From NCBI GenBank assembly GCA_001510575.1, contig LNGK01000008.1, forward strand, positions 570,340 to 634,339: a DNA stretch of 64,000 nt, in the 5' to 3' direction. A program made the position numbers and the translations under genes. Positions within the stretch are counted from its first letter, which is position 1. Each line of letters begins with the position of its first letter. The notes beneath the pieces are model-generated. The model worked only from the letters and a program-made list of their open reading frames with translations, ran no database searches and was not told the origin of the DNA. Of this stretch, positions 1 through 11,089 are shown piece by piece. Origin of the DNA: Knoxdaviesia capensis (taxonomy: Eukaryota; Ascomycota; Sordariomycetes; Microascales; Gondwanamycetaceae).

Positions 1-446
1 CCGTCGCCGCCGCCCGCCGGCATGACGATCTCCGGCAGGTCGGCCGGCACGAACTCCGACGTCGGCGGGTGGCGGCTCAGCCCCAGGCGCTGCGAGAGCC
101 GCTTGTGCTCGCGGTGCGGCGCGGCGCCGGCCGCCGAGCTGCTGCCGGCGCTGGCGGCCGACGCCGACGACGCGCTGCGCGGGCGGAACACATCGAGGGT
201 GCGGCTGCCGCTGCCGTCGCGCGGCTGTGGCCGCTGCGCCCCGGCGGCAAGGTAGCCCCGCTCCGCGCCAGGCCCGGCATCGGCACCGGGCGGCGCCGCC
301 TGCGGCCGGTAGATGACTTCCTGCGACAGCGTGTCGGATCGGATAAAGGTGAACTCGGGGGCGGCGTTCACGCGGCGGATGGTTTCCGGGTCGACGTCGT
401 TTTCCTCCAGCTGGCCCTTTTTGCGGAGAAGATCGCGGAGGCCCAT
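1..446 (-). CDS. N-terminal part of a probable Sel1/TPR-repeat protein (truncated by window edge)
   Basis: The ATG at 446 opens a frame that runs without a stop off the left edge, giving 148 codons. It starts MGLRDLLRKKGQ, followed near residues 29-45 by an EFTFIRSDT...QEVIY block, a Ser/Ala-rich stretch, and a basic segment ending LSQRLGLSRH. In filamentous ascomycetes I associate this arrangement (short basic start, PEFTFIRSDT-like block, low-complexity linker, RLSQRL block) with large proteins that carry Sel1/TPR repeats downstream. Those repeats would lie outside the window, so the family name rests on the N-terminal blocks alone. The function of such proteins is poorly defined; Sel1 repeats usually act as scaffolds. 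No intron is seen in this part. Confidence 0.6.
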   Translation of the reverse strand, partial: MGLRDLLRKKGQLEENDVDPETIRRVNAAPEFTFIRSDTLSQEVIYRPQAAPPGADAGPGAERGYLAAGAQRPQPRDGSGSRTLDVFRPRSASSASAASAGSSSAAGAAPHREHKRLSQRLGLSRHPPTSEFVPADLPEIVMPAGGGD

Positions 447-1387
447 GGTTGTTGGTTGCTGTGTGTTGCTCTTTTTTAGAAAAATAAAATAGAAAAAAAA
501 ATAGAAAAATAGAACGGTGGGTAAGGTGCCGTTTCCAGTTGTTGATGTATTCTGCCTCCGTTTTCTCCGGTCTTCTTTTGGGGTTCTAGGGCGGCTTTTA
601 CGGCCGGCGGAGGGAGTAGCGACCGGGAATAATGAAGATGCAGGTGTCGGGGGAAGAAGTTCCCTTCCTTCCTTTGTTTCCAAACGGAAAAGTGGTGATC
701 TCGTCGGCTCGGGGACTTATTTTCCGCCGAAACCTGGCCGGCGACTATTGAAACGTCGAAAATCAACGAAACAAAACGAGGGAAAAAGAGGAAGAAAATC
801 ACACCAGAAGCCGGTTCTTTCTGTCTGATGTATACTCAGGTAGCAGGGTTCCTTGCTCTGTGTGAAATGGTGGAGGGGAAGCACAAAAGCTGGTGATAAT
901 GAGGGGTGAACGACTTGGTGGTTAACGCAGTAGCCGCAGAGCTGACATGAGCCAACAGACACGAGAAAGAAAAATGAAAGGAGTTCTCCCCACCAAAAAT
1001 CACGGTGATGCTCAGCCCAGTTCAAAGTTACGCAGCTTTGTCCTTTTTGGAGGCCTGGACCTCCTCTTCCTCCTCGTGAAAATCGCTTCAGTCTGGGGCT
1101 GAGCGGAACGCTAAGCGCCCGGCGTTTGCTTCAGGGTTTTAGGGTTTCAGGGTTGCTGGGCTCCATGTTAATTTTGCGCCTATGACAGGCCAACCCTAGC
1201 AGTGCGGTAACCCTAATCATGTTCTTCTAGCCCTAATACGCTCTGGGCATCTCGTCCTTTCTCTTGCATGACCTTTGACCAGTGGTCATTTGCCCTTTAG
1301 AAGCCGTGACTTCCAGAGTGGCCATCCCGGATTGAGGGAGAGCCGATCTCCATACACTGAGTTACTCTGTGCCTAGCAGTCTATGAG

Positions 1388-1390
<3 letters not shown>

Positions 1391-1419
<29 letters not shown>
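1391..1419. repeat. (GA)n microsatellite
   Basis: About 14 uninterrupted GA units. It is intergenic and lies roughly 0.95 kb upstream of the leftmost gene's start. Confidence 0.95.
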
Positions 1420-1422
<3 letters not shown>

Positions 1423-1492
1423 GTGGGTAGGCGGGTGTGTGGTGCATGTGTGTGTTGCTGCTCCCCTGCACCCTGGATGTGTATGTATGGGA

Positions 1493-1514
1493 GTGTGTGT
1501 GTGTGTGTGTGTGT
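1493..1514. repeat. (GT)n microsatellite
   Basis: Eleven GT units about 75 bp from the GA tract. The sequence between them is also GT-rich. Confidence 0.9.
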
Positions 1515-1951
1515 CCATCTCATTCCGCTCCTCAGCTGTCTGTACGTCTAGTACCCAGCCGGCCTCGACGACAGCCCATGTAAGTGTTGCATGGACGACT
1601 CGCGCCAACTCTCCGTCGACGGCCCAACTCTCCAAGGAGGGGGACTCCTAAATAGATCATGGAATACGTCGAACCTTCCCCCTCTCTCTCTTTCCTCGTT
1701 CTCACTGCCTCCCTCCTCCCCGGCCGTTCATGCGCACTGTTTCCGCGCTGCTGATTTCCTCTTCCTTCCATGCTCCTGGAACGATCCCTCCATCGGACGC
1801 CATCTCGCTCTAATCTCGATGTAAGTCTCGTCGTCCTCTGGTGTTCTTGATCTCTTCTTCGATTCCCCTTCCTTCCTCACCACTCACTCACCTTTCTTTA
1901 CTCTCAAGACTTCTAGTCTCAGGTCACGGAAAAGTGCCTGGTTTCCCTTGG

Positions 1952-1954
<3 letters not shown>

Positions 1955-1987
<33 letters not shown>
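1955..1987. repeat. (TC)n microsatellite in a pyrimidine-rich tract
   Basis: About 16 TC units inside a longer C/T-biased stretch on the plus strand. Confidence 0.9.
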
Positions 1988-1996
<9 letters not shown>

Positions 1997-2452
1997 TCTT
2001 TGTCTCTTTCTCTGTTCTTGTTCCTTTCTCTGTCCCTGAGCCATGAAGAACTTCTTCGTGCTCGCCCAGGCTTTGGCCATCCCTCTCTTTTCTCTTCTAT
2101 TCTCTTCTTCTCTTTTTGTGGCGGCGATCCCATCTGGTCCAGTCCGTCCGTCCATTCTTTCATACTCCTCCATATCTATCAGCATCGCTTTTCTTCTGGC
2201 TTCTGTTAGGGGTTCGGTTTGACTATTGGGTATTCGTGGATTCATCGTTAGGTCACATACATAGGCTTAGCACTATAGACACTGTTATGGGCAGACACTT
2301 CGGGTTTCTATTGCGTTTTGATTCGACATGATGATATGTCACCATTCCAGCACTAGATCATATTACACGTTCTGGCATATTTCACGTTCGTAGTCCAGCC
2401 TCGCTCTTCCCCAACAGCCACCTCTCGACACGTTCCACGCTCGCGTCTCGCC

Positions 2453-3222
2453 CTATTTGGTCTCGTCACCGAACGCATCGCGCCCATCAGCAAACACCTT
2501 GTCGAAATCATACTCGAACCAGCGGATATCCGGCGCCAGGCCGGCAAACTTCCACTCGCCGTTGACCTTCCTGTACCAGTGCTTGTTGGCCGAGTGCGCG
2601 TGGCCCTTGACGGCAACCTCGGTCAGCGCGGCATCCGCGTAGCGCTGGTGCGGCACGCGCAGCTGGTGGTAGCCGATGACTTCGGTGTCCGACACCTTCT
2701 CCCAGCGCGATGCGCCGACGAAGTGCTGCGTCTTCAGCTGCGGGCTGCCCAGCACCGCCGGGTCGGAGATCATCTTGATGAAGTCTTCGGCCGGCATCGC
2801 GGCCCACAGCTTGTCGAGGAACGAGCGGTAGTCGATCTGGAGGCGCGGAAGGGTTGTATCGGGGGGTCAGATGAGAGCCGGATGATGGATGGGGGGCGAC
2901 GGGAAAGGAGGCTCGTCCCGGGGTTCGGGGGGGGTGCCAGATCAGGAAAAGGAAGCCAAACTCACCCGCAGTTCCGGCGCAATCACCTTGCGTAGCCGCA
3001 CCCAGTCCTTGCTATCATAGCTATCGGCCCATTCATACAACGCTCTATTGAGGCCAAGGTAGTCTGCATCCGCCGATCCAGTTAGTCCTTCCTTCTCTTT
3101 TCCTTTTCTCTCAGCCATCCTCCGTTTTGTCGTTGCATGATACCGGAGGCTCACATACCCTCGAATGTGATGTTGTCCGACTTAGGCTCGGGCTTGTTGT
3201 ATACGGAGTAGAAGGCACCCAT
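2453..3222 (-). CDS. SCD1: Scytalone dehydratase (DHN-melanin pathway)
   Basis: Three exons, 3222-3159, 3063-2966 and 2836-2453, encode 181 residues, close to the roughly 170-180 aa of the family. Introns 3158-3064 and 2965-2837 are GT-AG. The enzyme dehydrates scytalone to 1,3,8-trihydroxynaphthalene and vermelone to 1,8-DHN. Comparison with the well-studied rice-blast enzyme shows every catalytic-pocket residue shifted by seven: Tyr37, Asp38, Tyr57, His92, His117, Ser136 and Asn138. Hallmark blocks are [24 protein letters not shown] and KGHAHSAN, and the C-terminal block FEYDFDKVF is intact. No other melanin gene (polyketide synthase, naphthol reductase, Cmr1-type regulator) is nearby, so the gene is unclustered here. 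The ATG at 3222 adds about seven residues at the N terminus relative to the rice-blast enzyme. It looks functional. Confidence 0.96.
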
Positions 3223-3311
3223 TGTGACGGGAGTAGTCGGGGAGGTGAAGTGTCGGTGGCTGTCGGAACGGCGATGCGAGCTTCGATGGATATGAGATGC
3301 ACACGTGATAG

Positions 3312-3314
<3 letters not shown>

Positions 3315-3348
<34 letters not shown>
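3315..3348. repeat. (GA)n tract in the scytalone dehydratase promoter
   Basis: About 17 GA units centred roughly 110 bp upstream of the scytalone dehydratase ATG. Read on the gene's own strand it is a (TC)n pyrimidine tract, a type of element often found near fungal transcription starts. Confidence 0.9.
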
Positions 3349-3352
<4 letters not shown>

Positions 3353-4961
3353 AAGAAGAGCTAAAACACTGACAACAGAGAGGATGAAAGAGAAGAATAA
3401 GCCAGAAGACCGTGGAGAATAAAAAGGGAACGCGGGTCGGTGGGGGGGATTGGAATGCACATACAGTACACATATACTCACCACAGCTACCGGACTCTCC
3501 CAAGGTACACACACACAAATATATATATATATACACCCCGGACCTCATATAAGCCCTTCCCGGGATTCCCCCCTCTCCCTGTCTTTAATCTACATAATCT
3601 ACACCGGGAACCCGAGTGCAATCAGACCTGTTCCGACGAACACCTCCAACTAGGCGCTACACAGCACCATATGCATATGCTCGTGAGTCTCGTCCTCGCC
3701 TCTCTGTTCCTCCCTTCTCGATTGATTCCCCCCAGCTCGAACTCGGGAGAGACACTGGGACTTGTACCGTCCGAGGAGGCAGAAACACACCACTCACACG
3801 CATACTCACGCTCATCTCGGCTTGCTCGTGGTCTGTTCAGCCGCTTGTGAAGCCGGGGGCACTCGTATAAGCAGCCACCGCAGCTCGACCTTTTTTACCT
3901 ACACAGAGCGTCTGAAAACGTACCAATCGGTGAGAAGAGACTTCACGGTATATCAGACATGAACAAATGGCAAACAAAACCGAAAAAAAAAACCCCCCAA
4001 AACACTCTTCAAGCAAGGGGTTCTTCCCAAGCCTTCTGTGTACTCAGACCCCTCGGAAAAGCGCCCCTCTTTCGCCCGGACCACCGACACCAAACCATCT
4101 CCAGCCCGTCCAGCAAGTATTTCGATCCAGAAGCAAATAAGTTGAGTATGTCCAGGGGGGAGACACACACACGCAACGCAGATATTCTTCTCTCCATCAA
4201 CACAAAATCTGGGAATGGGCGCTTCAACGAAATCTAATAAGAGATTTCATGCACACTATCGCCTTTTGGTCGGTTTCTTTTTCAACGGTCCCCTAGTCCC
4301 CAAATCTTGCATATATGCAGCTACATTCTCCCTTCCGCACCTCGGGATATATGTGTAGTGTATTTGTGGGGGGAGGACGGTTGCTCCACCAAAGCCTGGG
4401 CGGGATTGACTCCCCCGGACTTCTTCGGTGGGGGAGTCCCGGATTCCGGAACCTGGGGGGGTGTGGGCGAACGAGACCTTGCAGCGAAACGACGCCGTTC
4501 TTGTTTTCTTTTTTCTTGGAAAATAAGCGAAAAAAGAAACATAAAACAAAACCATTGGGTGGGAAAAGCTTTGGGTAATACGAGAAGAGCCAGAAAGGTA
4601 TATGCAAGGGGGGATACCTTCATCTACTGAACCACCAGTCCACCACAGACACCGTCCGTACCACCGCGTTCCCCCAAACCTCCGACCTCGGGACCGGACG
4701 AGCCCCCCAAGGGGCCGAGAAGCAACCGTCTCCTCCGTAGACACATCTGCATGAACAGGTATCACTCCTGCCAAGGGAGCAAAGCAGTAAAGATCGAGAT
4801 ATGTAAGTCCATATCTCCCACGATTGGCTTTTTTTTCTTTTCATTTTGTCATAAACAGGATTCAAAAGGGGAGAGAAGAAAGAAGGCTTCATGCATGTAA
4901 GAGGGATCTTCCCGCCCTGCCTGCATCCGCGCGCCCTTCTCCCCTCCTAAATCCAGATCCC

Positions 4962-4996
4962 CCTCCTCCTCCTCCTCCTCCTCCTCCTCCTCCTCC
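4962..4996. repeat. (CCT)n trinucleotide repeat
   Basis: About 11 CCT units. Intergenic, with no coding frame that I can support. Confidence 0.9.
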
Positions 4997-5597
4997 CGCC
5001 TCGTTTTTCCACGAACACCCACTCTTGCTTCGCCCCTCCCCGGAACCTGCATCAAGCCAGTACAAACTCTGGTTTGTCTGAGCAGCGCAAATGTCCGGTC
5101 CGCAACAGTCCAGCCCACGATGGCGTCTGGCCCGGAAGTCTCGCACGCGGAGTATAGACGCACCAATAAGACATGAGACATAAAGACATACCCAAGAAGC
5201 AATACACGAAAAGGAAAAGGACAGACTAGAAAAAGACATACAGAAATAAGGAAAATCGGCGGAGGGTGAAGCCATCATGCTCTAACAAAAAGCTAAGGAT
5301 ATAAGAATAAGCCAAATAAAGAAATGACAGAAAAAGAAAAGGAAACATAAAGTATAGAGATAAAAGAAAAAGTGTGAAATGATTGAAAAAAGACAGCAGC
5401 CAGCAAGGACCCAGCAGAGACCACACAGCATAACAAGATCAAGCTCCCCCCAGATTCCACCAAGAAAACCCGCTCGCAGAAACACAGAATCATCCTCCCC
5501 AACTCCCAAAAGTCCGGACCCCAGAGAGCACTTCCATCATGAACATGGCATAACATACAGGCAATGGTCCGCTCCTCTCATCACCGCCGTCAGCGGC

Positions 5598-8500
5598 TTA
5601 AGCAGCCCGGCGCACCCACAGCGACGTCCGCTCAAACTCGGCATTCTGCTCCAGCCGCTTGTACGCCCGGTGCAGCTTGAGCCCAATCTCGTACTCCTCG
5701 CGCTGCACCTCCGCCAGCTCCGCCCGCAGCGCCTCGACCTTGCGCTTCTCCACCTCGCGCTTGCGCAGCACCGCGTCGCTCGCCATCAGGTTGTCGCTCG
5801 GCATCAGCTCCGTCATCTTCGCGATGCCCTTGTTGATGTTGATGCGCCGGTTCGCCAGCGCCGAGAGCAGCGCGTTCAGGTGCGCCACGCGGTCGCGCGC
5901 CGACGCCTCCGGGGGCGCCGGTGGCAGGGCCTTCGATGAGGACGCCGGGGACGACGAGGATGCACCAGCGGCAGCGCTAGTCGTGCCACTCATAGTCGAT
6001 GCCGCCGTCGGCGAGTCAGTTCGGCTGTCGGATGAGAACAGGTAGGATTGGTAGAGCGGTGCGGTGCCGGTGCCCGATGCAGCCCGGCTACCAGCGGTGC
6101 GCGATCCCTTGTCGGGGCGCGAGTACTTCAGCCCGCCGGCGGTGTCGATGGTCGACTTCAGCGAAATGACAATCGGCTCCGGCTGCGGAGTCGACGTGGA
6201 CGACGAAGACGACGAGCGATCAAACTTAGGACGCTTGCGGTCGAGGACGGAGGAGAGAAACGGCATGTTGTTAGTATCGTTGGCGGAGGTAGACGCCACC
6301 GGCTTTCGTCCAATAGTGGGAGCGGGAGCGAAAGTGTCAATGTTTCGGCCTGAGACGACCAGACTAGGGAAGTTGTCGATGAGAGATGATCCACGCGCAG
6401 GAGCTGGTCCGGTGGTGGTGGAAGCAGAAGGAGAAGAGGCTGAACCCGGCGACGAGGGCGGCGGCGCTGGTTTTCTTCTCACCACCACTTTCGCACTGGC
6501 GCTCGCGCTGCCACCCGCATCCATGTTCGCATTAACATGGCTGGCACTATCAGCATAGTCATTAACGATAGCGACCGGGGCTGCCGACAGGGGGGGCGAC
6601 ACAGCCGGTGCCGGCTGGTAAGAAGTGACCTGATAGGCCTGAAGCGGGGAGGCACCGTTGTAGGCTGAAGACTCGCCGTATCCAGGAGACAAGGCGCCGG
6701 CTGGGCCACCCAGAGAGGAAGGAGTAGAGACGTGGCGGGGAGAGGCAACGCCAGCAGATGCAGGCGAGGTCGGGCTTGTAACCTTTCTAAAGGCGGAGGC
6801 CACAGCTGCTGCCATAAACGAAGATTTGGGGGCTGCAGCAGATGGTGTTTCAGGTTGTGCCGGGCTGACAGGGGCTGGGGACTGAGAGTGGAGAGCAGGT
6901 TTGGGCGAGGAAACCGACCGTGGCGAGAGAGTGGCGGCGGCGGCGGCGGCGGCAGTATTAAGAGATTCCTTCCTCACCGGTCGTCGCACAGGCGCGACAA
7001 CCGCAGGGTTGACGGTATCCTGCACGGGCGCCACCACGGCGGTTCGGCCGCTAGCGCCTCTCCACTCCGGCCGGCGATCGGCCATGGCCACGGCATCGGG
7101 CGCCGTGGCACTGAGAATCACGGGTTCGGGAGAAGCGACCAGGCCGGGCGAAACGGCAGGCGGCGACGAAACCCTAGTGTGGATAGGCGATGGCACAGAA
7201 GTCGACGGTCCACGAATCTTTCGCATCTTATCACCAAACGATTGCTGGGCGTTTCGCAGCTTCAAGAACGCTTCGGCGGCCGGGTTGGCGCCAGCGCTGG
7301 CTGACCGAGAGGCCGGCGACGTCGACACCTGGCTGGTGCTAGCCAAGCCCTGGGCATACTCGGCCGGCTTAACCTGGGCAGCGCGACCAGGGCCAAGGGT
7401 GGGCTCGCCGGTCATCACATCCCAGTTCATCTCGCGGCCCTTCGCGACGCGGAAGACATCGCGGCCGGATGCCACGGAAGATTGGTTAGCGCCGGCGGCA
7501 GGGTCGACAGCAGCGGCCTGGGTTTCGGCCTGTCGCCGTTTTTCGCGGCGCATGGTGGGGATTGCGCTGGGGCGGGCGGTTTTCGACTGCGACAGCTGGC
7601 GCTGCACCGGCACACTTTGCTTCTGGGGCTGGAAATTCTCGTACTGTTGTGCGTAATACTGTGCGGGCTGCTGGACCACCATGTCCGGATATCCAGTGGG
7701 AGCATCAACAGGGGAGACATCGCGACTTTGAAAAGGCAGAGGTTAGTCGCAAGTACGACATATATCTGCTGGCAGCCAATAACAAACAAAGAAAAGCGCC
7801 ACCAAACAGGGGAAAATACAAACGGCACATGGGTAAAAACTCACTCGTGTCCATAATGGTGCGGGCCGTTCTCCGGCGAACTCGGCGGCGAGATGTTGCC
7901 AACAGCATCGGTGGCCGCGGCCGACGAGTAATACCGTCGCGACGCCAGCTTGTCGGTAGTGGAGGAGATCGAGGCTGTATCAGCGGGCGAGGGCGGGTCA
8001 ACAGAGCCGGGCTGCCAGGAAGCGGGAGGCTGTACACTGGCGGAGCGGGGGTTGCTGGTCTGAGGCGGCGTGCTGAAGATGGTTTGGGAGGTCGACCGAG
8101 GATCGAGGAGGGGAAGAGGTCCGTCACTATAATAAAATAACGAGTTGGGATGAAAGAGGTCAGAGTGGTGTCACTTTCGGGGGGTTCACCACCGTAGGGT
8201 TACATGAGAGATTGAAGGGGTGCGGCGGTGCTGCGGTGCAACGATAACAGGTGGAAACGCGCAAGAAAAGAGGATGTTGGAGGAAGAAAGGATGCGATGG
8301 TGAGACGCGACGATATGACGTGGGGAAAAAGGGTAAAATCGTGAACAGAATTGGCGGATGTCAGGCTGAATGGACTGAATAAAGGAAGGGATAAGTGAAG
8401 GATGCGAAGGGAGAGATGGAAGAAACCCCATTCGAGGGGATTTACGCGACCCAGGCCCAAGTGGTGATTTTCAGAGCCATTCCAGCAGCTGAAGATGAGT

Positions 8501-9665
8501 GGCCAGAACAGCACAAAGGCCAGGCCAAGATCAAGGGACCGAAGTGCCACACGATAGGATCAGGATTGGATGGTAGTATTCGCGGGGGATTCCAGACAAC
8601 ACTTTTTGGCCGGGGTTTGATTCTGTAGGGGAACGAACACTGGTTGGGCCCTGGCAAGTCGCTCTCTAGAGCAAGAAATGCAGCGAGTTACAGCGTCTGT
8701 TGGCTGACGATCACGGTTCGGGGACGGCGAGATCCCAGGCCGGCCAAGTTTCACATTTTAGGAGGGGAGAGAGAGAAGCGAGGATCATTTCCACATAAGA
8801 CTGGCCCAAGTGTCGGCCCAAAAAAAATGCAGAAAAAAATGCAAGGCAGAAAATAATGGGAAATAACAGCAAACAAAGAACAAAATTCAAAAAGAAAGAA
8901 AGAAACCCAGAAATTTACTCACGTATTCGGCGGTGTCAAGCTGCGCTGGGCCGGAGGCAGGCCGTGAGCATATGTCGGATGAGCAGCCAGGCCGTTGATG
9001 CGAACCGAGCCGGCATTCGGTCTTCTGGACGCAGTTGACGGCGGCCGGCGAGCGGGCTGTTGCTGTTGCTGGAGCTGATGCTGATAGGTCTGCGAGTGCA
9101 AGCTGGTGGTGCTGTTCTTCCGCAGCGAGAGTTGGCGGGAGATGGGGGAAAATTCAGCAGCAACATGGTGATGCTTCTGGATCTTGTCAGATTTGTCAGA
9201 TTTATGATAAGTTCGCGACGCTGCTGCTGTTGCTGAATCAGCCGCGTAGTCATCCGCCTGCGCCTTCCACGCCTGCGGTCCGTAAAACGAAGAGAGAAGG
9301 AGCTCGCGCGGTAGCTCCTGCCGTGCAGCCGTTGTGCGAGGAGCCACAGCAGCTGTGGTGGTTGTGGCGGCGGGAGCGATGGAGAGCGCCACAGCGGACG
9401 CGGCGGAAGACGACGACGGCGAGCCGGGCGGAGAGGGCCCCGACGCCGACAGCGCGGCCATGGCGGCGTTTGCGGCGGCGGCGGCGCCCGCAGCAGCGGA
9501 GATGGCGGCTTCGACGGCGGCCTCGACCTCGAGGGCCTCGACTTCGGCGCGCGCGGCCTTCATCTGTGCGGCTTTGAAGGTGGCGGTGAAGGCGAAGCTG
9601 TTGGATCCGACCGACGACGCGCGCGATTGCGGACGGTAGGCAGAGGCTGAGGATGTCGACCACAT
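5598..9665 (-). CDS. Large low-complexity protein with conserved-type C-terminal coiled coil (unknown function)
   Basis: The model joins exons 9665-8923, 8126-7845 and 7725-5598 to give 1050 residues. Introns are 8922-8127 (GTGAGT...TAG) and 7844-7726 (GTGAGT...AAG), and reading frame is kept across both joins. Most of the protein is Ser/Pro/Ala-rich and predicted disordered, with Gln-rich runs near residue 215 and after residue 357. Only the last ~100 residues look folded: a charged coiled coil with blocks RRININKGI, MPSDNLM, REVEKRKVEALRAEL and EEYEIGLKLHRAYKRL, ending LWVRRAA. I recall this C-terminal module as recurring in uncharacterised filamentous-fungal proteins and know no function for it. 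The first intron is unusually long, so an extra exon or an alternative start inside it is possible. The exon 3 frame alone (from Met357 at 7682) would still encode the conserved end. Confidence 0.75.
8127..8922 (-). other. 796-nt first intron of the coiled-coil gene
   Basis: Donor GTGAGT and acceptor TATAG join codon 248 in phase: AC plus T, followed by a block reading DGPLPLLDPRSTS. The length is about ten times that of the other introns here. Neither strand holds a supportable conserved frame. It may contain an internal promoter or an unrecognised exon. Confidence 0.55.
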
Positions 9666-11064
9666 TGTGATGGAGATACGATTTAGGGTTGGCGTTAAGG
9701 GGGAAACCTGTTCTCGCTAAACAGTTCGTGGTGGTGGTGGTGGTGATGCGCGGGGGATGTGATCTCGGGAACCCGGGCCACTGAGTGCGCTGAAGGGGGC
9801 GGGAAGAGTTCCAATGGGTGTGGTGAGTCCAAAGGAACGGCGATGATGTTTGTTTGTAAGTGCTGAAAAGTGAACGGGGGGATATGGCCAGCACAACGAA
9901 GAAATTAGAAGAGGTTGAGAACACACGAGGATATGTAAACAGACCACGAAAAAAAGAAAAGAGGCCAGAACTTATATCAGACCGAGAAAAATCAAGGACG
10001 AGAAAAAGAAAAGAAAAAGAACTAGAAGTGAAGAAAGGAAAAAGAAAACGTAAAACCCCGGGGACCACGACGGCGATCAAAACGAAATATAACTCTTTTC
10101 CAGAACAACTTGCGTATAAGTAGTGTGTGTGTGAGTGGGTGGTGGCCCAACAGGTTTGGAAACACGTCTCAAGGGAGTTTTTCTTTTTGGCTTCTTTCTA
10201 TGCTCGTCAGTTCACCCCTCGTTTTGTGCAAGTCACGGTGACCCAAGGAAAAAAAAAAGGAGAGCGAGCAGAAAAAGCCCACGTCGTATGTGCGTTCCTG
10301 GTGTCGATCCCGACACGGCAGGCTGTCGAAGCTGGAAGCCGAAGGGGGAGGAGGGGAGGGGGAGAAAAGCGGTTGTGTTTTGGATCTGATAGACACCAGG
10401 GGACGAATTCGCAGGGAAGAGACACACAGTCGAAAGGGAGAGGAAGAAACAAAGTGAGAGTCCAAAAGGGCACGACAGCGATTATAATCCCCAGAAGATA
10501 TATGTGTCCAAGGGCGGCGCACACACGGGTAGAAGTATATATCGGACGGGGTGATATACGGGGCGATGATATACGGGGGATATAGCAGCAGAAAAGATGT
10601 GTTATAAGAGCGAGCAAGTCAGTTTCGGCTGGACAGCGGAGGGATGGCGTGGAATTTGATTGGGATATATAGGTTTGTCTGTCTTATGTTCTGTTCTAGC
10701 TCCCCGTCGAAACGTGAAGAACCAGGAGAACGGTCTGCACAGGAATGAACAAAAAAGAAAGAAAAATGGTCGACACGAAGCGGGCTGGTTCGTGTCAAAG
10801 TCGTGTTCGTGGCTCGAGGAACGAAGCGATTCGGAACAGGTACATATGCAGGCCAGACAAGCAAGAGCGTGGATGTATATGCAGGTTCTGGGATGGTGTA
10901 AGTGGGAGTTCCTTTTTTTTTTTTTTTTAGACAGGTACGTAACAAGCGAGGGTGATTGAAAAAGAACAACAAAAATGGCAGGAGAAGCGAATGAATGAAT
11001 CGATGGATATAAAAAAAAACGAATGGACGCGACCTCCCGAGGTGCGAAAAAAGAATGGAATGTG

Positions 11065-11089
11065 AAAAAAAAAAAAAAAAAAAAAAAAA
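11065..11089. repeat. Uninterrupted run of 25 A
   Basis: A homopolymer on the plus strand in otherwise A-rich intergenic DNA. It could be the scar of retroposition or simple slippage; no target-site duplication is obvious. Confidence 0.9.

Larger units (their letters stand above)
447..2452. other. Intergenic region between the Sel1-type gene and scytalone dehydratase
   Basis: I see no supportable coding frame. The region holds the promoter and leader of the leftmost gene and the 3' flank of scytalone dehydratase. It contains GA, GT and CT microsatellites, a pyrimidine-rich stretch at about 1670-2110, and a cluster of TTAGGG/CCCTAA words between 1137 and 1236. Confidence 0.6.
3223..5597. other. 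Intergenic region, scytalone dehydratase promoter side
   Basis: No supportable gene. The side near 3223 should carry the scytalone dehydratase promoter and includes a GA tract and a short TA run at about 3519-3534. The middle is mixed low-complexity DNA with a CCT repeat. The last 400 bp, A-rich on the plus strand, form the 3' flank of the gene ending at 5598. Confidence 0.6.

Noticed and set aside
2453..9665. Possible melanin gene cluster around scytalone dehydratase
   Set aside because: Neighbours are an unrelated Sel1-type protein and a coiled-coil protein. No polyketide synthase, reductase or regulator is present in the window.
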